Both the position numbers and the translations under genes were made by a program. Below the pieces are notes generated by a model, which was not told where the DNA came from, did no database searches, and saw only the letters and a program-made list of their open reading frames with translations. 64,000 nucleotides of DNA from Paraprevotella xylaniphila YIT 11841 (GTDB lineage Bacteria > Bacteroidota > Bacteroidia > Bacteroidales > Bacteroidaceae): contig NZ_GL883805.1 in assembly GCF_000205165.1 (NCBI RefSeq), forward strand, positions 1 through 64,000. Reading direction: 5' to 3'. Of the stretch, positions 11,078-19,598 are shown one piece after another; position 1 is the stretch's first letter, and every line of letters begins with the position of its first letter.

Positions 11078-11740
11078 TTACTTCTTCTTGAATTGGAATC
11101 CTAATTGCATGCCATCGTATCCGCTGGCAATATTACCGATCATGTTCAGTGTACTATTACCGGTCATTGTCGTTATATTCGTCAAGAAGTCGAGCAATTT
11201 ATCCGCCTTGAAAGTGATTTGCATCTCGTTGCTCTTCAACGCAAGGTTTGCTGTGACCGGACGGCTCAGCAGTCCTTTGCGCTTCAAGGTTATCTCATTG
11301 TCCTGGACAGTATAAGTTCCCGTTGAATTCCGTGAGCCGATCGTCATGGTATATGTACTATCTCCGTCGAACGAAATATCAACTTTGCCTTCCTCGAAAC
11401 CGATTTTAGCGAGATACTTCTGCAACGTTTTCTCCGCAGTATTCGTCATCAGGCTTCCCCCGGCTTTCTTCAAGAGGTTGGAGGATTCGAACACCACAGC
11501 CGGGCTTTCATACGTCCAGTCTCCTTTCAAACTCGAATTTTCCACTTTGGCTGTCCCAATCAGATTCTGGAATATAGATCCCAAGACATTACCCTTCTCT
11601 TCTGTTTCGGTTTGTTGGGTTTCCGTCCCCTTATTACCCCCCAACACATTCTTCAACAAGTTACCCAACTGCGCAGATGCAGTCGTAGTAAACAACAGAC
11701 CGCAACAAACTACAATCCATTTCAAACTCAATTTTTTCAT
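11078..11740 (-). CDS. DUF4923-family secreted or lipid-associated protein
   Basis: The 220-residue product begins with a clear signal peptide (MKKLSLKWIVVCCGLLF, cleavage after ASA). The mature start AQLGNLLKNVLGGNKG and the body SLKGDWTYESPAVVFESSNLLKKAGG match the DUF4923 family known from Bacteroides. The function is unknown; family members are predicted envelope proteins. It begins 21 nt after the end of the M6 protease gene on the same strand, so the two are likely one transcript. It ends at a shared bidirectional terminator. Confidence 0.82.
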   Translation of the reverse strand: MKKLSLKWIVVCCGLLFTTTASAQLGNLLKNVLGGNKGTETQQTETEEKGNVLGSIFQNLIGTAKVENSSLKGDWTYESPAVVFESSNLLKKAGGSLMTNTAEKTLQKYLAKIGFEEGKVDISFDGDSTYTMTIGSRNSTGTYTVQDNEITLKRKGLLSRPVTANLALKSNEMQITFKADKLLDFLTNITTMTGNSTLNMIGNIASGYDGMQLGFQFKKK

Positions 11741-11761
11741 TTTGCTTTATTTTATCGGTTT

Positions 11762-13717
11762 TCATTTAACAACGATCTTGACGGCCTTACCCTCCGTACG
11801 CAGGATGTATATGCCCGGATTAAGGTTAAGCATTTCCTCCCGTGAACGGGCAAGCAACACTCCATGCAGGGAATAGACCTCTACGTTGGCATCTTCTTCC
11901 GTACCCACTTGCCGTACGGCATCTGCAGTCAACCGGACATACCCGTAATCGGAAAACTCCGAATCTTCGTATTCATCGTCCAATGCCGAAACGCCATAGG
12001 CATACGACTGGTGAGAGGTATCATCCAACAGAACCGTGCAACTGGTGCCACTTAGCGAATCGGCAATGAATACCGGATGCTCGGTCCACTGCCCATCACC
12101 GGAAATTCCGTACACTTTCACCGTATAAAACGTAGCGTTCTCCGAAGGACTCCAACTGAATTTAAAGCTATTTGAAGCCACCTCCACAGCCGTTTCCACG
12201 ACCGGAGCCTCCAACCGCCCCTTAGGCATGTATTTCAATACGATATCCCCGTTCTCCAACTCCCGGATTTGGGTAATAGGTTTGTTCATCCGAGTTCCTG
12301 TGAAAACAAGCGATGCCGGCGTAGTCCCATTTGTCAGGGCTGTATTTTCCTCCGTTCCGGGATAAGGTTGTCCTCCCAATGCGTTCAGCAAATCAGCCGA
12401 ACTTTCTGCATTGTACGGACCTACATAGCGGTTATTGGCCGGAATGAAACTCATACGTTGGTGTGTGGCATTCGTATTCAGCATATTGTTCTTCCATGCC
12501 GTCTCATCATAGTCGACATGCACCACCAACATTCCATGTCCCAACTTCATCAATCCATTGTCCCAACCCACGTGCTGACGGTTCTCCAAGACGTAATACT
12601 CATCCGGATTTGCCTCATTGACGACTTTATAGCCTGCCCCACCCGCTTCCAACGGACGTAATCTGACCGTAGTACTACGTTCCAATACCGTCAGCGGACG
12701 CCAACCCAACAAGTCGCGTTCGTACGCAGTCAACCCACAAGGCGTCTTACCATTGTCGCAATAATTGCCAGAATCCATCAACGACCAATATGACATGCCC
12801 AATGCGGTATAGTTCGTATCATATTCGTCCGGCAAGCCTAAAGCATGAGACACTTCATGGCACATCGTACCTATACCCGAAGGCAGATTGCCCGAACTAC
12901 CTTTTGAAAGTTCACTGCAACAAGCTGTCACGGACACCGTAACCCCATTGATTGTCATCGGACGAATCATCTCTTTCGGCCAAATGGCATCTTCCGTCAC
13001 TCCGGGATCCGATTCCGGTAAACCGGCATATATGAAAAAGGCTAAATCCACAGTGCCGTTTCCATCATTATCAAATCGCGTTTTAAAACCAGGAACCAAA
13101 GCCATGGCTTGTTCCAAAGCTTCACTGCAAAACTCCGAAAAACGAATGTCTTTGGCACCCGATGGCGAGTTTTCTCCATAATAAGCCATCGGCTTGTCCA
13201 ATGCCACCGGGCCAATCACTTCAAACTCCGGAAGAAACAAACTGTCGCTTTGTTGGGCAAAATAATCGCGTACTGCCCCTCTGCTGCCAGCCCCCGTGTA
13301 CAAGATGCCGTCTCTCGTCCCGTTGCAATACTTTTCATAATAATCGGCTATTCCTTTTGCCGTTTCCGCCACCGTGAGCTTTTCATCGCTGAAGTTTACC
13401 AGTATAACTGGTATCCGAGGACTTCCCAATGGCTTTATCGCTGCTGCACCGGGAATACCAAGCCCCATGCCCCGTACCGCTTTCACTTCCACCTTATCCT
13501 GTGGCCGCAATGAAGTTACACGGAAACATCCGGTTTCCTCCTTTTCTACCAAAAAGCCCTCCTCATTCACATAATAACTTCGATATTCGTCACCGCAAAA
13601 ACGGATATTCTGAAACGTACCGTCACTCATTTGAGCACGGAATACATGAAAACGGGCGGGGACAGCATAAATCTGTGCAGACAGCGTCAAAAGCCCCAAA
13701 ATATGCAGTAATCTCAT
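11762..13717 (-). CDS. M6-family secreted metalloprotease with T9SS-like C-terminal domain
   Basis: From the ATG at 13717 the product is 651 residues, with a signal peptide (MRLLHILGLLTLSAQIYA). The peptidase M6 (immune inhibitor A-like) domain carries the zinc motif HEVSH with GLPDEYD after it (about residues 287-299). A fibronectin-like or beta-sandwich region follows (about 490-570). The last 70 residues, VEVYSLHGVLLARSREE then NLNPGIYIL and KIVVK, look like a type A T9SS sorting domain. The longer start at 13747 would overlap the -7 box (TACTTTTG, complement at 13737-13744). It is probably secreted and degrades host or dietary proteins; this is inference from the family. Confidence 0.88.
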   Translation of the reverse strand: MRLLHILGLLTLSAQIYAVPARFHVFRAQMSDGTFQNIRFCGDEYRSYYVNEEGFLVEKEETGCFRVTSLRPQDKVEVKAVRGMGLGIPGAAAIKPLGSPRIPVILVNFSDEKLTVAETAKGIADYYEKYCNGTRDGILYTGAGSRGAVRDYFAQQSDSLFLPEFEVIGPVALDKPMAYYGENSPSGAKDIRFSEFCSEALEQAMALVPGFKTRFDNDGNGTVDLAFFIYAGLPESDPGVTEDAIWPKEMIRPMTINGVTVSVTACCSELSKGSSGNLPSGIGTMCHEVSHALGLPDEYDTNYTALGMSYWSLMDSGNYCDNGKTPCGLTAYERDLLGWRPLTVLERSTTVRLRPLEAGGAGYKVVNEANPDEYYVLENRQHVGWDNGLMKLGHGMLVVHVDYDETAWKNNMLNTNATHQRMSFIPANNRYVGPYNAESSADLLNALGGQPYPGTEENTALTNGTTPASLVFTGTRMNKPITQIRELENGDIVLKYMPKGRLEAPVVETAVEVASNSFKFSWSPSENATFYTVKVYGISGDGQWTEHPVFIADSLSGTSCTVLLDDTSHQSYAYGVSALDDEYEDSEFSDYGYVRLTADAVRQVGTEEDANVEVYSLHGVLLARSREEMLNLNPGIYILRTEGKAVKIVVK

Positions 13718-13736
13718 AAAATCTTCATTTGTAGGG

Positions 13737-13744
13737 CAAAAGTA
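13737..13744 (-). promoter_or_regulatory. -7 box for the M6 protease-DUF4923 operon
   Basis: TACTTTTG on the minus strand, 20 nt upstream of the ATG at 13717; no good -33 element was seen. Confidence 0.5.
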
Positions 13745-13818
13745 CAAAACTTTTTTATGATTCTTTCGTCATAGGCGTTTTTTCTTTCACAGAAATTCAC
13801 AAACCCCACAAGAAAACT

Positions 13819-14814
13819 TCATTCATCGGACTCCACCGTTTCTGCATTGAGGAGTCCTTGAGCCTCAGCATCCAGATAAAGACGATTCCGACTCAAACGC
13901 TCTTTCTCGTCCTGCGTGGCCTTAGCATAAAGTTCTCCGATGATACCGTCTGCCAAACCTATGGTAGGTACATACACGTAGTCCGAATGAATGCAATCGG
14001 CAATAATCAGGAATATTTCTGCCGCCGGGACAATCACGTCCGCCCGGTCCGGTTTCAGCCCGAAACGATCCATACGCTCTTCTACCGACAGCGGTTGCAG
14101 GTCGTTATGCAAACTACGTAAGGACGTAATCGGCAATTTAAGTTCTTTCTTGCTCTTTTCATCCGCCAAACGGAACAATTTATTGATGTTGCCCCCGCTA
14201 CCTATAATATTAATAGGTCCGTAATTGGCATACATACCCGCCATATCCGCTTTAAGCCCGTCTACAATCCCATCTTTTACCGCACGGTTCAACAACCGGA
14301 TCGTACCGATGTTATAGCTCATGGAACCCACCAACCGGCCTTGGTGTATCAAAGTGATTTCCGTACTTCCTCCCCCCACATCTACGTACATGAAGGTTCC
14401 TTCCTTATTGGGAAGTTTCTCTATATGGTTGCCATACAGAATGCCGGCTTCTTCTTTTCCTTCGATTAAATCAATGCGTATCCCCGTCTTCTTTTCTATC
14501 TTCTTGATCAAGGTCATGCCGTTCTTAGCGTCGCGCATGGCGCTCGTGGCGCACGCCCGGTAATCCACCACATCGTACATACGCATCATCTGCTTGAACC
14601 CCTTGATCATGCGCATCATCATTTCGGCACGCTCTTTCCCGATCTTACCCTTCGAGAACACATCCATTCCCAGACGCAAGGGATAACGGATGAACAACAC
14701 TTTCCTGAACTTTGTTTCTCCCAAAGGATTATGATCGATATTCTTAATCAATAACCGGGCGGCATTCGTACCGATGTCGATAGCCGCAAAATTCATTCCT
14801 TCCATCATAGTCAT
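13819..14814 (-). CDS. ppx: Exopolyphosphatase / guanosine pentaphosphatase (Ppx/GppA family)
   Basis: A 331-residue protein with the ASKHA-fold motifs of Ppx/GppA phosphatases: DIGTNAARLLI (about 13-23) and the phosphate-binding YVDVGGGSTEI (about 143-153). It is of the short two-domain type without the C-terminal HD-like domain of E. coli Ppx. It would hydrolyse polyphosphate or pppGpp. The start codon overlaps the stop of ppk by 4 nt (ATGA), so the pair is translationally coupled and encodes opposite directions of polyphosphate turnover. Confidence 0.92.
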   Translation of the reverse strand: MTMMEGMNFAAIDIGTNAARLLIKNIDHNPLGETKFRKVLFIRYPLRLGMDVFSKGKIGKERAEMMMRMIKGFKQMMRMYDVVDYRACATSAMRDAKNGMTLIKKIEKKTGIRIDLIEGKEEAGILYGNHIEKLPNKEGTFMYVDVGGGSTEITLIHQGRLVGSMSYNIGTIRLLNRAVKDGIVDGLKADMAGMYANYGPINIIGSGGNINKLFRLADEKSKKELKLPITSLRSLHNDLQPLSVEERMDRFGLKPDRADVIVPAAEIFLIIADCIHSDYVYVPTIGLADGIIGELYAKATQDEKERLSRNRLYLDAEAQGLLNAETVESDE

Positions 14815-16904
14815 TCGTTACTTTTATCGTTTTGCTTTTCCGCCACTTGCTTGGCGTAATAATCATATAACCGTTCCTGTGAGCGGAATGCTTCCGCCCC
14901 CTCTGTTCCCTCGTAAAACATATTATGCCCCGTCCCGTCTACGATACGCCCTTTCCGGTTGTCCATCATGCCCCATTCCACAATCCGTTTCAATTCGGCA
15001 CGAACGACCGGATTGTAAACCGGAGCCATCACTTCTATCCGATGGTCCAGATTACGGGGCATCCAGTCGGCACTCCCTATAAAATACCGTTCGTCCCCTC
15101 CGTTGCAGAAAATGAGAATCCGGCTATGTTCCAGATAACGGTCTATGATTCCGTGAATACGGATATGATCGCTTTTCCCTTGTATTCCTGTCACTAACGC
15201 ACAATTCCCTCTCACGAGCAAATCGACCTCCACTCCGGCTGTAGACGCATCATACAGTTTCCTCACGACATCTTCATCCGTGATATGGTTGATTTTAACC
15301 TTTATATAAGCTTCCTTTCCTTGCTTTTTATTTTTGATTTCCGTCTGTATCATAGCCAGAATATTCTTTTTCATGGTATTCGGCGAAACCAACAGTTCTT
15401 TGAATTTCACAGGAAGGAAAGGCTTTTCTATGAAACGGAACACATTTGCCACATCCTTTACAATGGCAGGAGCGGCCGTCATCAACATGCAATCCGTATA
15501 AATCCGGGCGTTTCCTTCGTGAAAGTTCCCGGTCCCTACACAAGCTATGTCGCGGCCACCGCTCATCTCCACCCATAACAGTTTAGAATGTACCTTCAGC
15601 CCCTCTACACCAAAAACGACGTTGATGCCCGCATCTTTCATACGTTTGCTCCACTTTATATTGCTGGATTCGTCGAAACGCGCCAACAACTCAATTACCA
15701 CCGTCACTTTTTTCCCGTTCTTGGCCGCAGCAATCAGGGCTTCCACCACCTTGCTGTCTTTAGCCAAACGGTAAAGAGTGGTTTTGATAGACTTGACACG
15801 TGGGGAAATTGCGGCCTCGCACAGCAACTGGATATAATGGTCGAAAGAATGATAAGGCACGTGCAGGAAACGGTCTTCTTCACGAATCAAGTCCAACATG
15901 CTTCGTGCACCGGCAAACTCCGGCAGAAGCAACGGTTTCCATGCCGGATATTTCAAATCGCCACGGCCGCAATCCGGAAACTTCATCAGGTCTTTATGGT
16001 TCTGGTAACGTCCGCCGGACAAGGTCGTATCGAATTTGTCGAGCGACAGGTTCAGCATAATCTTGCGGTATAAATCCTTCGGCATGGAAGCATCGAAAAC
16101 AATCCTCAGGGGCTGACCGTTCTTACGGCTCTTCACCGCACGCTGCACCCGCTGCAATGTCCCGGCATCCGACTCATTATCCAATTCCATCTCCGCATCC
16201 TTCGTGAACTTGAAAGAATAAGCCTCGAAGTGGTCATAGTCCACACTGGAGAATATCATGGGCAGGCAATACCGTATCACATCGTCAAGATACATGATAT
16301 AATGCGTATCGTCTTCCACCGGAAGCTCAAGGAAACGCCCGAACTTCTCCACCGGAACCCTGATAAGCGCATATTCTTTCTTAGGCTTTTTAGCTTCGTC
16401 ATACCAACGGGTCAGTTTCACGGCCAAATAAATCGTATCGTCGGATTCATTAGCCAACCGCTCCGCCTGCGACAGCCATATCGGATTGGTAAATCCGGCC
16501 AGACTGTTCCGGAAATACTGGCGGATAAAAGACTGCTGCGCCTCGTTCAACTGTTTTTCATTGACAAGACGAATCTTCTTCTTTTCCAGTTCCTTTGTCA
16601 ACTGCCCGACAACGTATTCAAACTCTTTGTTATACCGGTTATTCAACTTATTGATGACCTTGATAGTGCGACGGGCATCTTCAATCTGGGCCTTCATTTG
16701 TTTCATGTCACTTTCGGCTATGCGCGTCAGCGTAGCCATCCGGACACGGAAAAACTCATCCAGATTGTTGCTATATATCCCCATAAACCCCAAGCGTTCC
16801 AATAAGGGAACCGATGTGTTCCGGGCTTCTTGAAGGATTCTGTAGTTAAAATACATCCAACTCACGTCACGCGGAATGACGTCTATTGACTTTTTGGGTT
16901 CCAT
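14811..16904 (-). CDS. ppk1: Polyphosphate kinase 1
   Basis: From the ATG at 16904 the product is 697 residues, the usual PPK1 length. PPK1 polymerises the gamma-phosphate of ATP into polyphosphate. Motifs seen are the N-terminal RDVSWMYFNYRILQEA, the PLD-like catalytic segment GLKVHSKLLWVE with the autophosphorylated His, VGTGNFHEGNARIY and the second RNLDHRIEVM histidine. The in-frame ATG at 16934 falls inside the -7 box (complement at 16932-16939), so 16904 is preferred. ppx overlaps its end by 4 nt, and the Pit transporter ends 116 nt upstream. Confidence 0.95.
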   Translation of the reverse strand: MEPKKSIDVIPRDVSWMYFNYRILQEARNTSVPLLERLGFMGIYSNNLDEFFRVRMATLTRIAESDMKQMKAQIEDARRTIKVINKLNNRYNKEFEYVVGQLTKELEKKKIRLVNEKQLNEAQQSFIRQYFRNSLAGFTNPIWLSQAERLANESDDTIYLAVKLTRWYDEAKKPKKEYALIRVPVEKFGRFLELPVEDDTHYIMYLDDVIRYCLPMIFSSVDYDHFEAYSFKFTKDAEMELDNESDAGTLQRVQRAVKSRKNGQPLRIVFDASMPKDLYRKIMLNLSLDKFDTTLSGGRYQNHKDLMKFPDCGRGDLKYPAWKPLLLPEFAGARSMLDLIREEDRFLHVPYHSFDHYIQLLCEAAISPRVKSIKTTLYRLAKDSKVVEALIAAAKNGKKVTVVIELLARFDESSNIKWSKRMKDAGINVVFGVEGLKVHSKLLWVEMSGGRDIACVGTGNFHEGNARIYTDCMLMTAAPAIVKDVANVFRFIEKPFLPVKFKELLVSPNTMKKNILAMIQTEIKNKKQGKEAYIKVKINHITDEDVVRKLYDASTAGVEVDLLVRGNCALVTGIQGKSDHIRIHGIIDRYLEHSRILIFCNGGDERYFIGSADWMPRNLDHRIEVMAPVYNPVVRAELKRIVEWGMMDNRKGRIVDGTGHNMFYEGTEGAEAFRSQERLYDYYAKQVAEKQNDKSNE

Positions 16905-16931
16905 ACGCGATTCATTAAAAATGCGATACGA

Positions 16932-16939
16932 CAAATATA
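16932..16939 (-). promoter_or_regulatory. -7 box of the ppk1-ppx operon
   Basis: TATATTTG on the minus strand, 28 nt upstream of the chosen ATG. A TTTTC lies about 19 nt further upstream in place of the -33 TTTG. Confidence 0.6.
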
Positions 16940-16967
16940 GAATAAATATGATAAATAAGAAAAGCTT

Positions 16968-17001
16968 CTGACCGGAATTTTATAAATAAAAATCCGGTCA
17001 G
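16968..17001 (-). terminator. Terminator-like inverted repeat after the Pit gene
   Basis: CTGACCGGAATTTT (16968-16981) pairs with AAAATCCGGTCAG (16989-17001), 19 nt beyond the Pit stop codon; the A/T-rich upper stem gives U-rich RNA on both arms, but no clean T-run follows. Confidence 0.6.
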
Positions 17002-17019
17002 GAAACTTGTAAGAACAGG

Positions 17020-19263
17020 TTATTGTTGGAAACGTTTGAATGCGCGCAAATAATGCCTCAAGTCACTGAGCAATTCCTGCGTCTCCTGCAACAGGTTCAG
17101 GTAAACCAAAGACACTTTCAGGCCTTGCGACAAATCCATCTGTATGCGGTCTTCCTGTGCCCGGCGCATCTCGGAAAGCTTTTGCTTGTAAGCTTCTTCC
17201 TCGGCCAACAATGCGTCGATATGCTCATAGTCCTGGTCTTCCACGATACGTTCGCTCCGCATCAGGTAATCCACTATCTTTTTCTTGACTGGCAGAATCT
17301 CCTCTACACACTCTCTCGAAAGCGGATTGAAATTATTGTCCACATGCTCCTTGCAAGGCTCGGACATACGTTTCAGGCAATAAAGCATTTGCTCTCCGCT
17401 GTTGGAAGCCAGGTGGAACCATGTGTTCTTTTCCAAAGAAATCCGCTTGTCTATACGGCGCATGCCTACCAATTCCCTTTGGCGCAGTTTTTTACGACGT
17501 GATTTCTCCGCGTCTATTCGTTTCACGGCACGGCGCAACGTCTTCAGGTCCTCGTCCACGAACCCGTTGACCACATCTTCATATGTCTTCCAAACGAAAT
17601 CCAACATTTCCTGTTGGGTGGCACAAACGTGCTTTTTCAACAAGCCCCAACATTCCGCCTTATCTTTTGCATTCATGATGCCCTTAAAGAGCTGCTCCTC
17701 GTAATCGGCCTCTTCCTTCCGCTTGGTTGAGAAGTTGCTTTTAATCAGGATAAATACGGCAACGAAGACAAACAGGGCCATCACCACTGCACCTCCATAA
17801 TACATGGCAATCGTGACCAATGCACAGGCTGAGAAAGCGATACCGGCCGTGAGGAACCATCCTCCGATGACGTTCAGCACTCCCGTGATGCGGAACACCG
17901 CGCTTTCGCGCGACCATGCGCGGTCCGCCAAAGAGGACCCCATGGCCACGATGAAAGTCACGTAGGTGGTAGAAAGAGGAAGTTTCAACGATGTTCCCAA
18001 CGCTATCAGCAGGCCGGAAAGCACGAGGTTGATAGAAGCACGTACCAAGTCGAATGCCGCCCCCTGGGCCAAAATCGCCTCATCTTTGTTGAAGCGGGCA
18101 TCAATCCACCGCACCAAAGGCTTTGGGGTATATTTGGAAAAGAAGTCGTTCACATTATTCGCCCCTCTCACGATGCTGCGTGCCACGCGTGAAGAACCGA
18201 ACATCTCTTCACCTTCGTCCTGACGCGACAAATCCACGGAGGTCTTCACCACATTATGTGCCTTCTTCGACGTGGCCAAAGCATAGACCATCACCACACC
18301 GGAAAGGAACAGGAAAATAAACGGTGTTTTGGCACTTTCGTTCAGTGAACCCATCATAAAGGTATCGGCCTGCCCGGCACCGTTTGCGGCAAAATCCTGG
18401 TAAGCCGAATAAGCAGCCAACGGCACACCGACGAAATTCACCAAGTCGTTTCCGGCAAAAGCCAAAGCCAAGGCAAAAGTACCCATGAAAATAACAATCT
18501 TGAACACATTGATTTTGCACCAGTGGAACACCTGCATCAAGATGGTGCTTACCACGAAACACCCGCCCACCAGATACATTGTGTTTTCTTTTATCCATGC
18601 GTTATATTCCGGAGTCATGAACGAACTGTCCTTCAATCCTTTCAGCAACGCAAAATAAAGGATACACGTGGTGGCAATCCCCCCGAAAATCCCTATTTTC
18701 CATTTCAACTTGGAAGTATAGTTAAACGTAAATATCAGACGGGACAACCATTGCACTAACGTTCCGAAGATAAAAGCTACAGCCACGGAAAGGAATATGC
18801 CCAAAATGACAGAAAGCGCCTTGTCCGTATTCAACAAATCGTCAAAGCCCAAAAGCCCGGTCTCGTCCGTGGCGATTTTCAACAACGAAAGGATGAACGT
18901 ACCGCCCAACAACTCAAAGACCATAGAGACGGTAGTAGACGTAGGCATGCCCAACGTGTTGAAAACATCCAACAATACCACATCCGTCACCATGACCGCC
19001 AAGAAAATACAAAGCAAGTCGTTGAAACTGAACATCTGCGGTTGGAAAATCCCATGCCGCGCAATGTCCATCATGCCGTTACTCAACGTGGCACCCACAA
19101 ACACACCGATCGACGCGATAATCAAGATGGTGCGAAAGCGTGCGACCTTCGCCCCGATGGCCGAGTTCAGGAAGTTCACGGCATCATTACTCACTCCGAC
19201 CACCAAGTCGAAAATGGCCAACATGAACAGAAACAGGATAAAACTGAAATAAACAATTTCCAT
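17020..19263 (-). CDS. pit: Inorganic phosphate transporter (PiT family) with fused PhoU-like C-terminal domain
   Basis: The 747-residue product has two parts. Residues 1 to about 515 are a multi-helix PiT-family membrane domain with the duplicated signature (GVSNDAVNFLNSAIGAK near the N-terminus, then GNDLVNFVGVPLAAY) typical of Pit/PNP-type phosphate permeases. Residues about 530-747 are soluble, charged, helical and DUF47/PhoU-like, a fusion seen in Bacteroidetes that may sense or gate uptake. It would import phosphate across the inner membrane. It sits between ppk1-ppx and a divergent porin O/P gene, a consistent phosphate context. A -7 box lies at 19298-19305. Confidence 0.93.
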   Translation of the reverse strand: MEIVYFSFILFLFMLAIFDLVVGVSNDAVNFLNSAIGAKVARFRTILIIASIGVFVGATLSNGMMDIARHGIFQPQMFSFNDLLCIFLAVMVTDVVLLDVFNTLGMPTSTTVSMVFELLGGTFILSLLKIATDETGLLGFDDLLNTDKALSVILGIFLSVAVAFIFGTLVQWLSRLIFTFNYTSKLKWKIGIFGGIATTCILYFALLKGLKDSSFMTPEYNAWIKENTMYLVGGCFVVSTILMQVFHWCKINVFKIVIFMGTFALALAFAGNDLVNFVGVPLAAYSAYQDFAANGAGQADTFMMGSLNESAKTPFIFLFLSGVVMVYALATSKKAHNVVKTSVDLSRQDEGEEMFGSSRVARSIVRGANNVNDFFSKYTPKPLVRWIDARFNKDEAILAQGAAFDLVRASINLVLSGLLIALGTSLKLPLSTTYVTFIVAMGSSLADRAWSRESAVFRITGVLNVIGGWFLTAGIAFSACALVTIAMYYGGAVVMALFVFVAVFILIKSNFSTKRKEEADYEEQLFKGIMNAKDKAECWGLLKKHVCATQQEMLDFVWKTYEDVVNGFVDEDLKTLRRAVKRIDAEKSRRKKLRQRELVGMRRIDKRISLEKNTWFHLASNSGEQMLYCLKRMSEPCKEHVDNNFNPLSRECVEEILPVKKKIVDYLMRSERIVEDQDYEHIDALLAEEEAYKQKLSEMRRAQEDRIQMDLSQGLKVSLVYLNLLQETQELLSDLRHYLRAFKRFQQ

Positions 19264-19297
19264 AAGTTAAAAATATGTGTTGATAATTCTTTGGGTG

Positions 19298-19305
19298 CAA
19301 AATTA
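19298..19305 (-). promoter_or_regulatory. -7 box of the Pit gene
   Basis: TAATTTTG on the minus strand, 35 nt upstream of the ATG at 19263. The -33 position lacks TTTG, as expected for a regulated promoter, though no Pho-box-like direct repeat was recognised. Confidence 0.5.
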
Positions 19306-19430
19306 CGGACGTGAAATGTAAGGAGTGTGTCATTCGTGTTAAGATTGTGTTACAATCTGGCAGGAATCACTTTGCATTTATTTATAGTATTGAAAAAGAG
19401 ATATTTGAATCTCATAAAAAAATCTCAGCA

Positions 19431-19491
19431 CAAACGAAAATCAATCTCAGCCAAACGATTTTTCATTCGGCTGAGATTGATTTTTCGTTTG
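19431..19491. repeat. Palindromic intergenic element R1 (22-nt period family)
   Basis: The left arm 19431-19452 and right arm 19469-19491 are complementary over 22 bp with a single bulged base. The element divides into 22-nt steps: 19431 CAAACGAAAATC, 19453 AAACGATTTTTC and 19475 GATTGATTTTTC each begin a unit. The last unit ends GTTTGGCGCA at 19496. It lies between the Pit and porin O/P promoters and shares its core with elements at 35675 and 52658. It contains no gene. The rest of the 335-nt gap 19264-19598 holds only the two promoters. Confidence 0.75.
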
Positions 19492-19567
19492 GCGCACAAA
19501 ATCCGGCACATTTCAGGAGGGAGACGAAAAAAGCTGTTGTCCCGGAATATTATAAGTATTTTTGAGT

Positions 19568-19575
19568 TAACTTTG
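19568..19575 (+). promoter_or_regulatory. -7 box of the porin O/P gene
   Basis: TAACTTTG, 23 nt upstream of the ATG at 19599. Confidence 0.5.
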
Positions 19576-19598
19576 TAGCCGGAAAATAAAAACGCAAG

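Noticed and set aside
16904-16934. Longer start for ppk1 at 16934
   Set aside because: The ATG falls within the TATATTTG box.
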